NCBI GenBank assembly: GCA_963922205.1
Contig: CAWUHX010000079.1
Coordinates: 186,001 to 250,000 of the forward strand
From: Romanomermis culicivorax
Taxonomy: Eukaryota > Nematoda > Enoplea > Mermithida > Mermithidae
Length of the DNA: 64,000 nucleotides
Direction: 5' to 3'
Each line of letters starts with the position of its first letter. Position 1 is the stretch's first letter. Below, one piece after another: positions 25,599 to 37,608 of this stretch. The translations under genes were made by a program, and so were the position numbers. The notes under the pieces were generated by a model. That model did no database searches and was not told the DNA's origin. It saw nothing but the letters and a program-made list of their open reading frames with translations.

Positions 25599-25757
25599 CA
25601 GGGCCGTGCACAAGGGGGGGGGGGCGGGGACCGGCCGCCCCCCCCCCATTGAGGCAGTATGCAAACAGTGTATCCGCGTAAGATCAACATTTTCTGGGGC
25701 TATTCAGTGAAAAAATCTAGTCCGCCCCCCATGGAAAAATCCTGCGCACGGCCCTGA
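25599..25757. mobile_element. hAT-type MITE with CAGGGCCGTGC ends
   Basis: 159 bp, ends CAGGGCCGTGCACAAGG and GCGCACGGCCCTG, exact 8-bp duplication ATTATGGA (25591-25598 and 25758-25765). Relatives at 32727-33714 and 54654-54781. Confidence 0.9.
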
Positions 25758-26006
25758 TTATGGACTATTGTAATCCCTATTTGCTGTTATCAAGCTCAGA
25801 TGCAGCCGTTGGCATGTCTACTTCACTAATAATTTAAAATTTAATAATTTTCATCGTGTAAAATATCTCATACCGCTTTCTAATATAATCTCTGTGCTCA
25901 AATATTAGTAAGATAATAACGATTAATTCCCACATGTTTTTCCCGGCTCGGAGATTTTTGAATTTCCTGAACATAAATTTATTCGCGTTTGAATAATGAT
26001 TGAAAC

Positions 26007-26447
26007 CATACATGTAATTGGGGGGGAGTGCTATGGGAACCCCCCCCCACCCCCAGAAATCGTCGACCATATGGCTAGCCATTGGGCGACCCCCCCAGGA
26101 TTTTCCAATCCTATGGCTAGCCATATGGTAGCCCTAGGGACCCCCATAGTTTTAGTCGGAGTAATACTGAAAAATGTCATTTTTTCCATGAAAAATGTCA
26201 ATTTTTGAACAAAAAATGGTCAAAAACGTCAATTTTCTCGGCGCTTCGCGCCATAACTACATATTTCATCATTTTTCAGACAAAAATTACTACTTTTTAA
26301 ACCGTTTTTCGGACATTTTTCATGGAAAAAATCGAATTTTTTTCCTTCCGGGACCCCTCCCCCCAAAATTTTGGGAATTACTGACCCCCGGCCCCAATAA
26401 AGTGTTCCAACCCCCCCCCCAGACCTCGGAGCTCCGTTACATGTATG
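26007..26447. mobile_element. CATACATGTAA-type MITE, best copy
   Basis: 441 bp with perfect inverted ends CATACATGTAA and TTACATGTATG and an exact duplication ATTGAAAC (25999-26006, 26448-26455). The small frames inside, rich in proline from C runs, are not genes. Confidence 0.93.
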
Positions 26448-26455
26448 ATTGAAAC

Positions 26456-27592
26456 ATCATAAATTATTTAACATAATATTTTCTGTTTTGGCCAAATTTA
26501 TGGAACACTGTTAACTTTGAAAACATCAGCCCATTGCTCAGGCGTGAACATCATTCTAGAATGAAAAAATTAATACTCAAATCTAGTAATACGTATTGGA
26601 AAGATTCATTTTCCAGCGTTGTAGAGTATCGAAATTCAAAAACTTTGCCGCGAGGGAGCATAAATTAAACATAGGTCACAACTCTTCAACTCTGACTGAT
26701 CATTGAGATGTCAGCCGTTAAATTTTGAGCAATTTATGTTTTTTATGTATCGGATGATTTGAGTTTTTGACACATTCTTGACGTAACCTGACGTATATAG
26801 GACTATAAAATTGTCGTCTTTTATTCATTTTTATAAATGATTAAAGATGTGCATATGCTCATGAATAATCGATGTTTAATTTGTCGGCGTCAAGTTTCGA
26901 AAATAATTACTGATGATAATTATCTACTGAACTAAACCATACTCAAACCGCAAATAACTTTCAACAATTTTTTCAATGATAAACTAAATGAAGTTAGTAA
27001 ATTTAATAACAAACGAAGAGCCGCGATACAGTCCTTCGCAAAAAAAACGAATCAAAGCTCACTACTGAACTTGTCACTGATACTGATAGTCAAAAAACAT
27101 TTGCCTGCACCAGAAACGAGTGCTCCCAGTGAACAACTATTCAGTGGCGCAAGTTAAATTTACGGTCCTAGCAGAAATCGTTTAAAAGTTTCTAACAGTT
27201 GAAAAGTTACTATTCGTCAAGTATAATTTGGATATTCTTGGCTCGAAATTTCTATAAGTATCGATGCAAACTGAAGTGGATAAAGTTATCATTATGACAA
27301 GACATCAGTCTTCGACAACATCGGATGCGAATCCAGAAAATTGCAGTGATCGGATCCGGATCCATAAGACAAGTCGGATATAGGCGTCATCAGATCTATG
27401 TCCGGATATCCGTCAAATCTCAATCTTTTTCAGTCTAGAATGTTGTTTTCACTGTTTTTCAATGCATAAATTCACGGTCAAAACGTATGGAAAACTGCAA
27501 GCGAGAAAGAAACTGTGAAGTTACTGGCAAATCTTTACTTAAAGATTAAAAACAGATGGGGTACTTGGTAAAAGCTTCAATGTTAATGGGTT
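26456..27592. other. No gene recognised; old repeat-like sequence
   Basis: AT-rich. The stretch around 27340-27420 has ggatccggatcc/gtccggatatcc words, and 27050-27250 resembles the segment at 51330-51560, both reminiscent of decayed hAT sequence. No frame worth annotating. Confidence 0.4.
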
Positions 27593-28014
27593 CATACATG
27601 TAACAGAGCCCCGAGGTCTGGGGGGCGGGCCACTTTTTTTCGGACCGGAGGTCAGTAATTCCCAAAATTTTGGGGAGAGGGGTCTTTGAAGGAAAAAATC
27701 GATTTTTTCTCGGAAAAAGTAGGAAAAATAGCTCAAAAAATGGTAATCTTTTTTCTAAAAAGACCGAAAAAATATATTAATGGCGCGAAGCGCCGAGAAA
27801 GTTGACGTTTTTGACCATTTTTGGTTTAAAAATTGACATTTTTCATCAAAAAATTGACATTTTTCGGTATTTTTTCGACCAGAAGTATGGGGGTCCCAAC
27901 GGCTACCATATGGCTAGCCATAGGATTGGAAAATCCTTGGGAGCGAACCCCCATTGGCTAGCCATATGGTCGACGATTTCTGGGGGGGGGGGGTTTCCAT
28001 AGCACTCCCCCCAA
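27593..28014. mobile_element. CATACATGTAA-type MITE, right end lost
   Basis: Starts CATACATGTAACAGAG at 27593 and carries the internal blocks of the family. The right end stops at ccccccaat, where the terminal tacatgtatg is replaced by catacctgggc, so no duplication can be read. Confidence 0.7.
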
Positions 28015-29676
28015 TCATACCTGGGCAAAGCAAATTTTGTACGTATAGCTACCCGGGCGAAATTTCTTTATATTGTTTGTCATTTTTCAAAAAAGTTGTT
28101 TCAATATTTTTCATATGTGCTTTTTCACTCCAAAATGCTCAATGATCTTTTATATGCCCGCTTTCGAGCTTGTTTTGCATCCTAATGTTCCGTTAGTCAG
28201 TAGTTTGTATACATTAGGGGCGAAAATAAAGATTTTGAATTTTAGGTCAGATAAGGCTGAATAGAACAGAATCAACAACAATCTGAAGCGCAATAATCCG
28301 GATTTCCTACAAGCTCGACAACGGACATTTCTATTGACGGCATAACTCATGGGTTAGCGGAAACAGATATGCTGAGTGCCGCGCCTAATATACAATAATA
28401 ACTGTTACATTCATAAACAGCTTAAAGATCTAGAGCTATTCAAAAAATCTTTCTTAAATAAGACCTATACCCACAATTTTTTCTACATTCTCAAAATTCT
28501 TCTCGAAATACACGACTTGAGGAAAAAAAGGTGCAAAGAATGGGTTGAATGCAGTGTGTTTTTTCTGCACCGGGCTTTCTGCACAGTGCAGAAAAGTCAA
28601 AAAAAGTTTCTGCAATGCGGTTTTCTCCTGTTATCACAGTTTTTCACCAGGGCCTTTTTTCCAAAGGAGAAGGGGTCAAAGTTTGTTCCCCCATTTTCCC
28701 GGAGTCGTTTTTCGCTTAAAAATGCTCTTAGATGCTTTATTTATGCATTTTTGAGCTTTTTCAAACATTTTGCTGTTTTTTAGAGCCTTTAATTCATTAA
28801 AATTGAGGAGACATTTGAAATTTTTGAATTTGATGGAAGTCTAATCTACTAGTATTGTGGAACAAATTTCCCAGCAAACTATCCAAGCGCATAATGACGT
28901 TGAATTACATGAGAAATCGACGGTCAACTTCTCTATGATGACAAGTGAGAGCCCAAAAAAGACATTGATCTCTCTGGCGCGCAGCGCTGGAAAAATTTTT
29001 TGGGTATTGATTGACATTTGCGACACTGGAAAATCAGTTTTCTGAACATTTATTTCAAGAATTAGGTTCGAATTTTGTGTTTAAAAGTCGTAATTTCTAG
29101 CATTTATATTTGAAAAATTTTAAAACCGGTAATTTATTCGCAAACTCTCATGAACTTGGCCGAAAACATACATGCACACAGGGTATGGATTTACCCTACC
29201 CTAAAAAATTTGGCAGAAGTTTACTATAGGCCAAAAATTTGGCAAAAGTTTACTATAGGCCTAAAATTTGGCAATGTAAAATGCAACAAACATTAAGAAT
29301 ATTCTTGTAAAAAATTTGTTCAAGCCAATGAGGCCCTGTATTAGCTGAATAGTCACTCTTGATGGACAGCTTTTAGGGCAAAAAACCAAATTTGGTCAAA
29401 ACATTGTTTTAAATTTACATGAATTTTGTGCACAAAGTGAAAATTTTTGTATAAATAACCCAGTATTGCCCAAAATCACACATGATTTAAAATTATCTAC
29501 TGACAGCATTTATCAAAAACTTCAGTCTACAGAATTTTAAAATGTGCAATCATAGTGATTTAAATCAAGGGAGAAGAAAGTGCAATTTTTAATGGAAAAA
29601 ATAAATGATAAGGCAAATTTGTTAATACTGCTGGTAAAATTTCTAACTACAAGCTGATACAAAAATATTTTTATTT

Positions 29677-32215
29677 TTAAAATATTGTGCTTGATGGTAA
29701 ATAGACATAATTTTCATTTTCAGTTTCCTCCAAATCTATTCCATTTGGTCGCTTCTTCTTTTGGGCTGTGGCATCATCAGTTCTTAGGTGATTTTCGCTC
29801 ACCCACACTTTTGCATATTTTGCTGCATTAAATTTTTCAATCTCATTGGGACCATTAATTCTAAGACGAAGCAGATCATCAAGCTTATTGCTCTGGAGCC
29901 GTGCTCTTCTTGCTGTTTGGATGTGGTTCATGATCGAAAACCCCCATTCGGCATCTGCACTTCCCATTGGTAGAACCAGTGCCAATTTGATAAGCTTCGA
30001 TATGTCCTCACCCCAGCCAATAGAATCTGAATTTAGATATGCTGCCAAAAATAAATGGCCTGCACACCTTGGAAACGGCAGAATTCTTCTGTTGCAATAA
30101 TCTTGACCAATACTTGTGTCCATTGTGCTGTTGTGGTCTGTGGGTCCAAGCCAAATTTTTCTGCCAAAGCCTGAATGTCCTCTATGCCATAGAACAGTAC
30201 CTGCGCTTCCTTTTTGGCAACTTTTCAGGAACAAGAATGTCAAAGTTTTTAAGATCACCTTCTGGAAAATAACTTTTTAGTTGATCAATGATGGCATTTA
30301 AGAATTGGGAATGATAAGTGTCCAACTTTGGAACTCGTTCTCTTGTGTCTGATTCTAGTTCCACTGTTTGCCACTGAATACTGGCTGATCAATCATAATT
30401 GTCCAATGAACATTTTCGAGCTGTTTGGCTTTCTGAACATACAACATGCATCAGGTAGTAGGCAAGGAAGCTACCATCTGTTGATTTTAAGCTTTCAAAT
30501 CTATCAATTAGATTGTCCTTGTATTCCTCAGCCTCAATAAGGACGCCACTTTGTTGCTGCAAGCGTTTTGACCAATGTGCTAGCATTAACAGGACATCAC
30601 AAGTAAATTGTAAGGCCAACAAAAAATTGTTGTTCTTTAATTTTTGCGACAAACCTTTTGCTTCATTACGAGTTAAATTATTGAAGCTTCGATCAACAGA
30701 AATGGCATCTAAGTCCGTAACAACCAAATACCAGGTATTGTTGATGCTCTTTAGGGCATTAAATTCAGATGAAATCCAGCATGTTTCAAAAATATAAGTA
30801 AGTTCCAGCATGCTAATGTCAAGGGCACTGGCGAGTGTACGTAGATGGGATTTTCTCTTGTGACCATGGCGGTTATAGAAATTGTGAAGGCCATTAACTG
30901 TGGACTCAAAGCTTACATAGTAGGGTACTGATTCTATAGCTGCTCGTATTGCAAGGTGTAATTTATGGGCCATGCAATGGATCCCATAGACACTATTTGA
31001 AGCCCAATCACTGACCAGCTTTTTCAAGCCATTATATTTTCCTAGCATTACAGCCGCCCCGTCTGAAGCAAATCCTCGGAGGTTGGCCTGATGAAAACAA
31101 TAAATTGTTATACAGGGTGAGATGAAAAAGGGAAGGAGTGATTTTTGAGTGTATTTATTGCTAAAACATAATTGAAAACTGTTAAAAATCAAGGAAAAAG
31201 TGGAATAAACTGATTTCCAGCATTTTTATTAGCAGATCAGTGGAATTTTATTGTGTGTAAAAATTGTGTGATTTCACTAGTTCTTTCACATATATTGGTT
31301 TGAAAAGCATCAAAAAATCAAGAATTGGTTAATCTGAACTAAGAAACTAGCAACCGAAATTAGGAAATCAGGCAACCAAGTGAACCAAAATTTTTAAAAC
31401 TGGGAATTGGCCAGGATCAAAACCATTGTGCAGCACTGTCAAGTGGGTACATACCTTTAGATAGCGAGCAAATCCATATTTCTCTTTTTCAAATTCCTCG
31501 AGCAAAGCTCTCAACAGTCCATTGGCAGATTTGTCAGCTTTCAGTTCAATTAATTTATAAAAGTAAACAACAGGGGCATTGAATTCCAGTGCCTGAAAGT
31601 ATGTTATTAAGTAATGATTTTGACTGGCATCTGTTGCACTGTCCACAATAAGTGAAACTGGACTTTGCTTTTCTGTCAAATGTTGTAACAGGGCATCATG
31701 CATCTGCGTACTAAATTGATGTGACCGTGCGAGATGCTGACATCCGATCATAATGATGATAACCAAGGAAAACGCCATTGGCTTCTTGAAGTTTAACAAC
31801 TTTTGGGTGTGACATGAAAGCCAAATTGACCTTGGTCTCAACATAAACAGTAGGTATCATTCTCATGGTAACAGCATTTTGTCCCTTTTCTTCCAGTTTG
31901 TTTTGCTTTTGAATCTGCTAGAACTGCTGGGGTAGTTCATTTTTTGCTGCCTCCTGGAGCTTTGAGATGACAATTTGATGTTGGCTGAGCCCAGCATGTT
32001 CGCTAATTTTTTGATGATTGTGCTTGTAAGAGGCTTTCAATGTTGGACCAGCCAGTGCAGGACAGTATCAATTGTCTAGCCTAAGCTTGTCATAATATTT
32101 GTGGCACAAACTACACTGATACTGCGACTGTGTTGGGTCTTGAGCATTTGGAAGATACTCAAACCAGACGCGGTTACTTTCAATTGTTTTCGGTGGCAAA
32201 AGGTTACCTTCTTAA
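29677..32215 (-). pseudogene. hAT transposase (KIAA1586-like), decayed
   Basis: Exon-like pieces: about 32215-31850 with a CSLCHKYYDKL zinc-finger-like segment, 31844-31455, 31089-30389 and 30258-29677. The central piece has GFASDGAAVMLGKYNGL followed by GIHCMAHKLHLA, the hAT RNase H-fold signature. The last piece has the C-terminal dimerisation segment (LALVLPMGSADAEWGFS, then RRARLQSNKLDDLLRLRING). Donors such as AAG/GTATGT at 31455 and acceptor CATCAG at 31090 are intact. In-frame stops after KLRLDN and NELPQQF and a frame change near 30380-30260 mark it as non-functional. The overall layout recalls the DUF4371/KIAA1586 group of hAT-derived genes. Confidence 0.75.
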
Positions 32216-32726
32216 AAAAATAAGTTTAGTAAAAACTTTATGTGTAATCAGTGATCTGGCATGGACCATATGATGCACAATGCACATGAGATAAAGCAGA
32301 AATAAATGTTTTACTTTGATGATGGTCAATTTGCCTAAGTCAATCTGGATTGAAATAAGCAGTTGTTTCCCATTCCCTTTCAGGGACACGTCGTGTCATA
32401 TGAACTGCAGTTTGGTCAGCTGGTTTGATTGCCTGCTCATTTTGACCTAAAAATGTGAGAGTGTTACTCAGTTTTTTTTAAGTTTCACATTCATATTAAC
32501 AGTATAAATTTACCCTGTGTCGATAGATCATCTGGAGCATTAATAATGGTGCATATATCATTCATTTTTTGAAGGTTAATTTCTGTTTGTATTGCCTTGT
32601 GGACTTTTTGACTTTTAATGCTATTATAAATATCTGGCTCAAGTCGACTGCTGCATTGAGCGATTTCCATTGTCTCTACTTCAATGCTGTCACAATAGTG
32701 TTTTCTGACTGATCCAGTAATATCAA

Positions 32727-33714
32727 CATGGCCGTGCGCAAGGGGGGCGGGGGGGCGGCCGCCCCCCCCCCCATTGAGGCAGTAACTCTAAACCGAAAAC
32801 ATGCATTTTGGTGGACTTTAAAAGGTCAAAATCTCAAAATTTTTCGGCGCTTCGCACCAGTCATGGGTATAGTTATAACTATATTCTATCAGGCGCGGCC
32901 ATTAGCATATCTACTTCGACTTACTAATTAATGATCAACAGTTTCTATCAATCAAGTTAGCTCGTTTCATTTTCTAATCGTTTACACTCAATTATGTTGC
33001 CGAAAATAGAGATTTTTCATCAAGTCTCTCAATTTTTTCTCTCGATGATTGGAATTTTTTTAACGTTTGCAATCTGAACTTTTGCATTTATTGAAGGTGG
33101 AAATTGAAGACATTACTCTAGAACGCGATTTCAAAACATTTGTTCACGAATTATCTGATGGAGACATTTATTTTTCAGCATTTTAGAATACAAAAACCCG
33201 AAAATTTTTCCGGCGCTACGCGCCGGAATGGGAGGCAAATTACGCTTCATAGGTCTGATTTTAACTTATTTTCTAACGTTATGAAAGTTCATTTTCCAGC
33301 GTTTTAGAAAGTGAAAATCAAGAAATTTTTCTGGCGCTCGGTGCTGGACCATTCTATAGAACACCAATATATTCTTCATGAGCTCATTTTGACTAACATA
33401 ACCAGAATTTTCTCAATTTTTTCCTCATTTTTGCAGGTTTCTGACTACAAATACAACTAAATGCTTGGGTATGCTCCTAAAATGCATAAAAAAGGATCCG
33501 TAGCCACATTATAAGCGTTTTTAAAAATGTGGGAAATTTTTGGAAAATGAGGAAAAAAATTTTGGGTCCAGTTCTCATGTGGAAAAAATCTTAGAGAAAA
33601 AAAAATGGTGATGCACACAGTATATCCGTGTAAGATCAACATTTTCTGGGGCTATTCAGTGAAAAAATCTAGTCCGCCCCCCCCCCCCATGAAAAAATCC
33701 TGCGCTCGGCCCTG
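32727..33714. mobile_element. hAT-type MITE with CAGGGCCGTGC ends, inserted in the lamin-tail module
   Basis: Ends CATGGCCGTGCGCAAGG and CGCTCGGCCCTG. Flanks AATATCAA (32719-32726) and AACATCAA (33715-33722) match at seven of eight. Unlike the 128-159 bp relatives it carries about 850 bp of interior containing ggcgcttcgc/ggcgctacgcgccgg blocks shared with the CAGTG-ended elements. Confidence 0.8.
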
Positions 33715-33968
33715 AACATCAACTATATGGTTTTCCAAAATAAAATGTGTTCCTGTACAATCGTTATCGCTACCAGGTGTTAGCTTGCCTAATTTGAATT
33801 TTTCAGGCATTATTGGTGCCATTTCTATTGTACAGCGGCTCAATGAATAATACGATTCAAGATGAGCTGGAATGTCAAATTCACGCACCACATAGTTTCT
33901 GTTAGCCAGTGCCGGAGTGATTTCCTCAAAGATATCACAGTTTTCAGCAGCAGAACGACGGCCATAAA

Positions 33969-35171
33969 CATACCTGTAAGACCTTCGACCAGTTGGGAGG
34001 GGGTAAATCCGAAATTTTGGGGGGGAGTAGGAAAAAGTCGAAATTTTTCCCAAAAAAGGTCAAAAAACATACACTTTTTGAAAATTTTTTTAATTTTTTC
34101 CAAACTGGGGGTGGGGTTGGGGGCAGTGTTTTTTTTTTTTAGCCAAATGGCCTATTTTGGCTAAAAAAATTTTGGTTTGGCTAAAAAATTTTTAGAGGTT
34201 TTAGACAAATGGCTAAAAAAAATTCGAGTACTCTTTGTTCGTAAAAATTGTATCAATGACAAGAAAACATATTGTATCAATGACAAGAAAACTCCATTAT
34301 ATTTGCCTGTCATAACAGCTGCTCCATCAGAGGTGAACATGAAAATTTTTTTTTATCAATGCCAACCATTGTAACCCATTTGTCGATCGCTTCGGCGATT
34401 GAGGACGCATCACACTTTTCTATTTCATGTTCCAAATTTTTCTCCGTCCATCAGACACTCAACATTGCACACATTCAGGTAAATCAATAGTAACTTAGAA
34501 CTACTGACATTGGTTGACTCATCAATGTGAATACAAACAGCGGAGGATCGTTTAAAAATTTCAAATTGTTCGTTTTTTACGGACTGGTTCAAAGCCGAAA
34601 TGATTTTTTAGGTCGAATACAAAGATCGATGCTTGCCTGATAGCTTTAAACTTTTTCTCCTCCTTCTCCAGACATATTTCCATCTGTTTTGCAGCTACTC
34701 AAGGCGCGGTCAATGTCAATATCACACAACAAATGAATAAAGTCCACTTTATTTATACTCATTTCTTTCTGTAGAGATGCCAACACATTTATCATAAGAC
34801 CAACGGTTTGTTTTGAAGCCTTTTTGTTTGCTGTTATCACAGCTTTTTGGAAAAAGTTAGCTTGTTATCAGATATTTATATCAGCATTTCAAAATTTGGA
34901 ACAAAAATAATCGTTTTGTTCCTGAAGTGATAACATAACTCTTGAAAACACCTTATATAACCTGTTTAATATTTAAAAAACAATCAGTGTATCACGTTTG
35001 GGCGAAATGAAAATTTTAGCTTTTGGCTAAAAAAATTTTAGTCGTTTTAGCTATTTGGCTAAAGACATCGTGCTAAAAAAAAAAACAGTGGTTGGGGGGG
35101 CAAATGATTTTGGGTACAGGGTTGGCCAAGTTGGGGGGGGGGTCCCCCCAACCCCCCCAAGTACAGGTATG
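33969..35171. mobile_element. CATACCTGTA-type MITE, split by a hAT MITE
   Basis: Ends CATACCTGTAAGACC and TACAGGTATG, exact duplication GCCATAAA (33961-33968, 35172-35179). Its own length is about 228 bp once the nested element 34124-35090 and one copy of that element's duplication are removed. It interrupts the lamin-tail reading frame. Confidence 0.9.
34124..35090. mobile_element. hAT-type MITE with TTTGGCTA subterminal repeats
   Basis: 967 bp, ends CAGTGTTTTTTTTTTTTAGC and GCTAAAAAAAAAAACAGTG, exact duplication GTTGGGGG (34116-34123, 35091-35098). Words ttggcta/tagccaa recur about eight times within 120 bp of the ends. No transposase is apparent. Confidence 0.9.
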
Positions 35172-37316
35172 GCCATAAACAACAATGTCAATTAATGATT
35201 GTTTGAGCAACTGTTTGATTTGACTGTCAACTTTGATGTATGGCATCTGTTCTGTTAGCTTTATTTCAGGAGGTCCATCAGCTTGGTATAACAAAAGCAC
35301 AGCATGGGGGTGGATATTAGCATTTGAAAAAAACTGAATAATGTTGGTGTTCTGGTAAATTTTAACCGATATGTCACTAATGGACTGTCGACTTTCAAGT
35401 TGGCATTTAGATCTAACCCACCAAACACAAAGAATCCGCCTGTAATACCAGAATTCCACAAGTTTGCCACTAATTCAATAGTAGGACCTTTTGCTCCTTG
35501 CTGATATGCCGACAAAATGACAATTTTATAGCCCCGAAGACTGTAATCTTGCAGCTGGATTGTGCTTGTTGTGCCAGGTTGGATTCTATAAGCAATCAAT
35601 TCAATGAATTCTCTTTTTTCGGGTTTTGTTGGGTCGTCACTGTTAATTTCATTGATTACAACAGTCTCAGGCTTTCCATAATTGAATATAATTAACAATA
35701 ATGGAATTATTATTAGAAAAATTTTCAGCATCATGACTATACTGCCAATATTATCAGAAATAATAGAGCAAAAATAAAAATGTATAACAAACTTTCTATG
35801 TGGTATAATTGGTGTTAAAACAACCTTGCTTTGGATTAAAATTGGGTTGGCCTATTATTTGAGAGAAAAAAGTTGTGCGGCAGCTTAGATAGTGTTGTTT
35901 GGACCAATTTTTAAAAAACATTGTTTGTATTCCAGTTATGCTGTCGTCACAAGCTTATTTACCACATATAATTTGAAAAGATTAGATTACAGGAAAAATG
36001 ATCAATGAGTTTATTATTGACGTCAGCAACCAACCAACTTTGTCAAGTTATTATTCATACGAAAGCAATAAAATTTCAGTTTAAAGTAAAAAAATTACTA
36101 TACACCGGTTTTCTGGAAAAAATTACTATATGACCAATTTTGGTCATTTTCCATACCCTGGGACCCCTGACCGTGTGCATGTATGGCCGAAAAGATATGA
36201 GTAAGAAGAGTTGAAGTTTCGGAAAACTACTTTCACGAAGCTTTTCGATTAATTTTATGTTAAAAAAGGAATAATCGTTTCAAAAAGTTTACAGACTTGA
36301 CATATTGATCTTTCTCAAAAAATGTGTGACGGAAAAAATGTGAATCTTCATTAAATATGAAGATAAAATGTTGAAGATTACCAATTAAAACATAAGATAA
36401 TACGTTTAAGATGATGAAAACTATTAAAGATTAAATGATAAGTGGGGATAGACATGCTAGAAGCTACCACTGAGCTGGGAAATAAATAATAATGCTTAGT
36501 AACGTTATAGCCGGCGCGAAGTGCCCGAAAATTTCAAGATTATGACCTGCTAAAATGCACACTTTTCTATATCCGATGTGATCAAACTCACGACTCAAAA
36601 AATTCTGCACCAGTGCAGAAATTACCTAAAAAAATTCTGCACGAAGCCTAAAAGTCTGCACTGTGTAGAAAAAAACAGTGGCTGAATGTAAGATTTTTGC
36701 ACACAGCAACCAAATTTTGGGCTAAAAAATTTTAGGCAAAAGCTAGTTTTCTTGTATTTCATTCGATTCGAGTCAGTTTTAGGCTTTTAAAATCCAGTCT
36801 TCTGAATTTTAGAGAGAAAATGAAAAAGTTGGTACGAGTAACTTGTTCGGTGCCTGGCGCCGAGATTTTAATATTCTAAAACGCTGGAAAGTGAATCAAC
36901 TTTTATTTCCTAGACAGAAGATTTAATGAAATTTTTCAATGAATTTTCAGTTGGGCATACTATGTACAATCCAAAAACTAGCAAAGCAACCAATAATTTC
37001 GATTCTTCAACCAGCAAGGATTTCTACTTGGACCAGAAATGTTTTAATCACACAAAATTCAAAAAATTTTTTAAAGATCACAAACATTTTTTGTGAAAAT
37101 AACCAAGAAAAATCTTGCTTTTTGTCAAATTCGCCAAAAACAATACAAGATTAAACATTCATCCATAAAATGTTGATAATTAAAAGCTATAAGCATTAGC
37201 TAGAATAACATTTTCTAACCACACACTAGACTAATATAGAAAAATTATAAATGAATTGAAATCCGGCGCGAACGCGAATTATTTTCCATTTTATAACGGA
37301 TAAAAATACATTTCCG

Positions 37317-37440
37317 GCGTTACCTGTAATTGGGTGGGGGGGGCTGGGGGACAGACCTCCCAACTGGGCCAACCTTGTACCCAACCCCCTCCCAGACTTG
37401 AAAAAACGGGTTTATCCTCCCGGTCAGACCTCTTACAGGT
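37317..37440. mobile_element. CATACCTGTA-type MITE, short degenerate copy
   Basis: Ends ttacctgtaattggg and cttacaggtatt with the family's internal cttggccaacc-like and ggtcagacct blocks. ATTTCCGG flanks both sides, suggesting an 8-bp duplication. Confidence 0.65.
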
Positions 37441-37608
37441 ATTATTTCCGGGCAGGATACCTATAACCTAATCAAAAGGGCAATCAGGTTCAAGTTGCAC
37501 TGTGCAACTTGACAGAAAAATTTTGGTTGCACAACCCGAAATTTGTTTGCTGTGTGCAAAAAAAGCCTGTTGCTTGCAGTTGCTGTGTGCAAAAAGGCCT
37601 GCTTACAG

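Larger units (their letters stand above)
33716..35734 (-). pseudogene. Secreted lamin-tail-domain-like protein inside the hAT element, disrupted
   Basis: Begins with a hydrophobic signal peptide (MLKIFLIIIPLLLIIFNYG) followed by VINEINSDDPTKPEKREFIE and an LRGYKIVILSAYQQG block, then NLWNS-x-ITGGFFVFGG. This matches a lamin-tail-like family of secreted invertebrate proteins whose function I do not know. The frame shifts near 35400, continues as SDISVKIYQNTNIIQFF, and is cut by the MITE 33969-35171 exactly at IDIVVYG. It resumes at 33968 and ends in the next MITE at 33714. Beyond that MITE (32720-32510) an open stretch continues in phase to a CAG/GTAAAT donor, so this module may have been the 5' part of the transposase gene or a separate cargo gene ending nearby. 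Confidence 0.65.
29167..36185 (-). mobile_element. 7-kb hAT element with decayed transposase and lamin-tail module
   Basis: Ends CATACATGCACACAGGGTA and CGTGTGCATGTATG, with an exact 8-bp duplication GCCGAAAA at 29159-29166 and 36186-36193. The coding content is on the minus strand: a lamin-tail-like secreted module at the 5' side (35734-33716) and hAT transposase exons at the 3' side (about 32215-29677). It has been broken by later insertions (32727-33714, 33969-35171) and by in-frame stops. The 348-bp element at 24456-24803 is its deletion derivative. The CATAC-NTG start recalls the shorter MITE families with CATACATGTAA and CATACCTGTA ends, which also make 8-bp duplications, so related transposases may have mobilised them. 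Confidence 0.88.
28552..36680. mobile_element. Outer hAT-type MITE with CTGCAC subterminal repeats, split by the 7-kb element
   Basis: Ends CAGTGTGTTTTTTCTGCAC and TGTAGAAAAAAACAGTG. Flanks GTTGAATG (28544-28551) and GCTGAATG (36681-36688) match at seven of eight. Without the nested 7-kb insertion it is about 1.1 kb (28552-29166 plus 36194-36680). About nine copies of CTGCAC/GTGCAG cluster within 100 bp of the two ends. The interior matches elements at 37609, 38471, 39564 and 49212. Confidence 0.8.

Noticed and set aside
25237-25611. 124-codon minus-strand frame near 25.4 kb
   Set aside because: Part of it reads through interior sequence shared with the transposon repeats (aaaatttttcagcgcttcc); no family resemblance.
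28376-28783. 135-codon plus-strand frame
   Set aside because: It runs across the left end of a hAT MITE and its CTGCAC repeats; Phe/Cys-rich composition reflects T-tracts.
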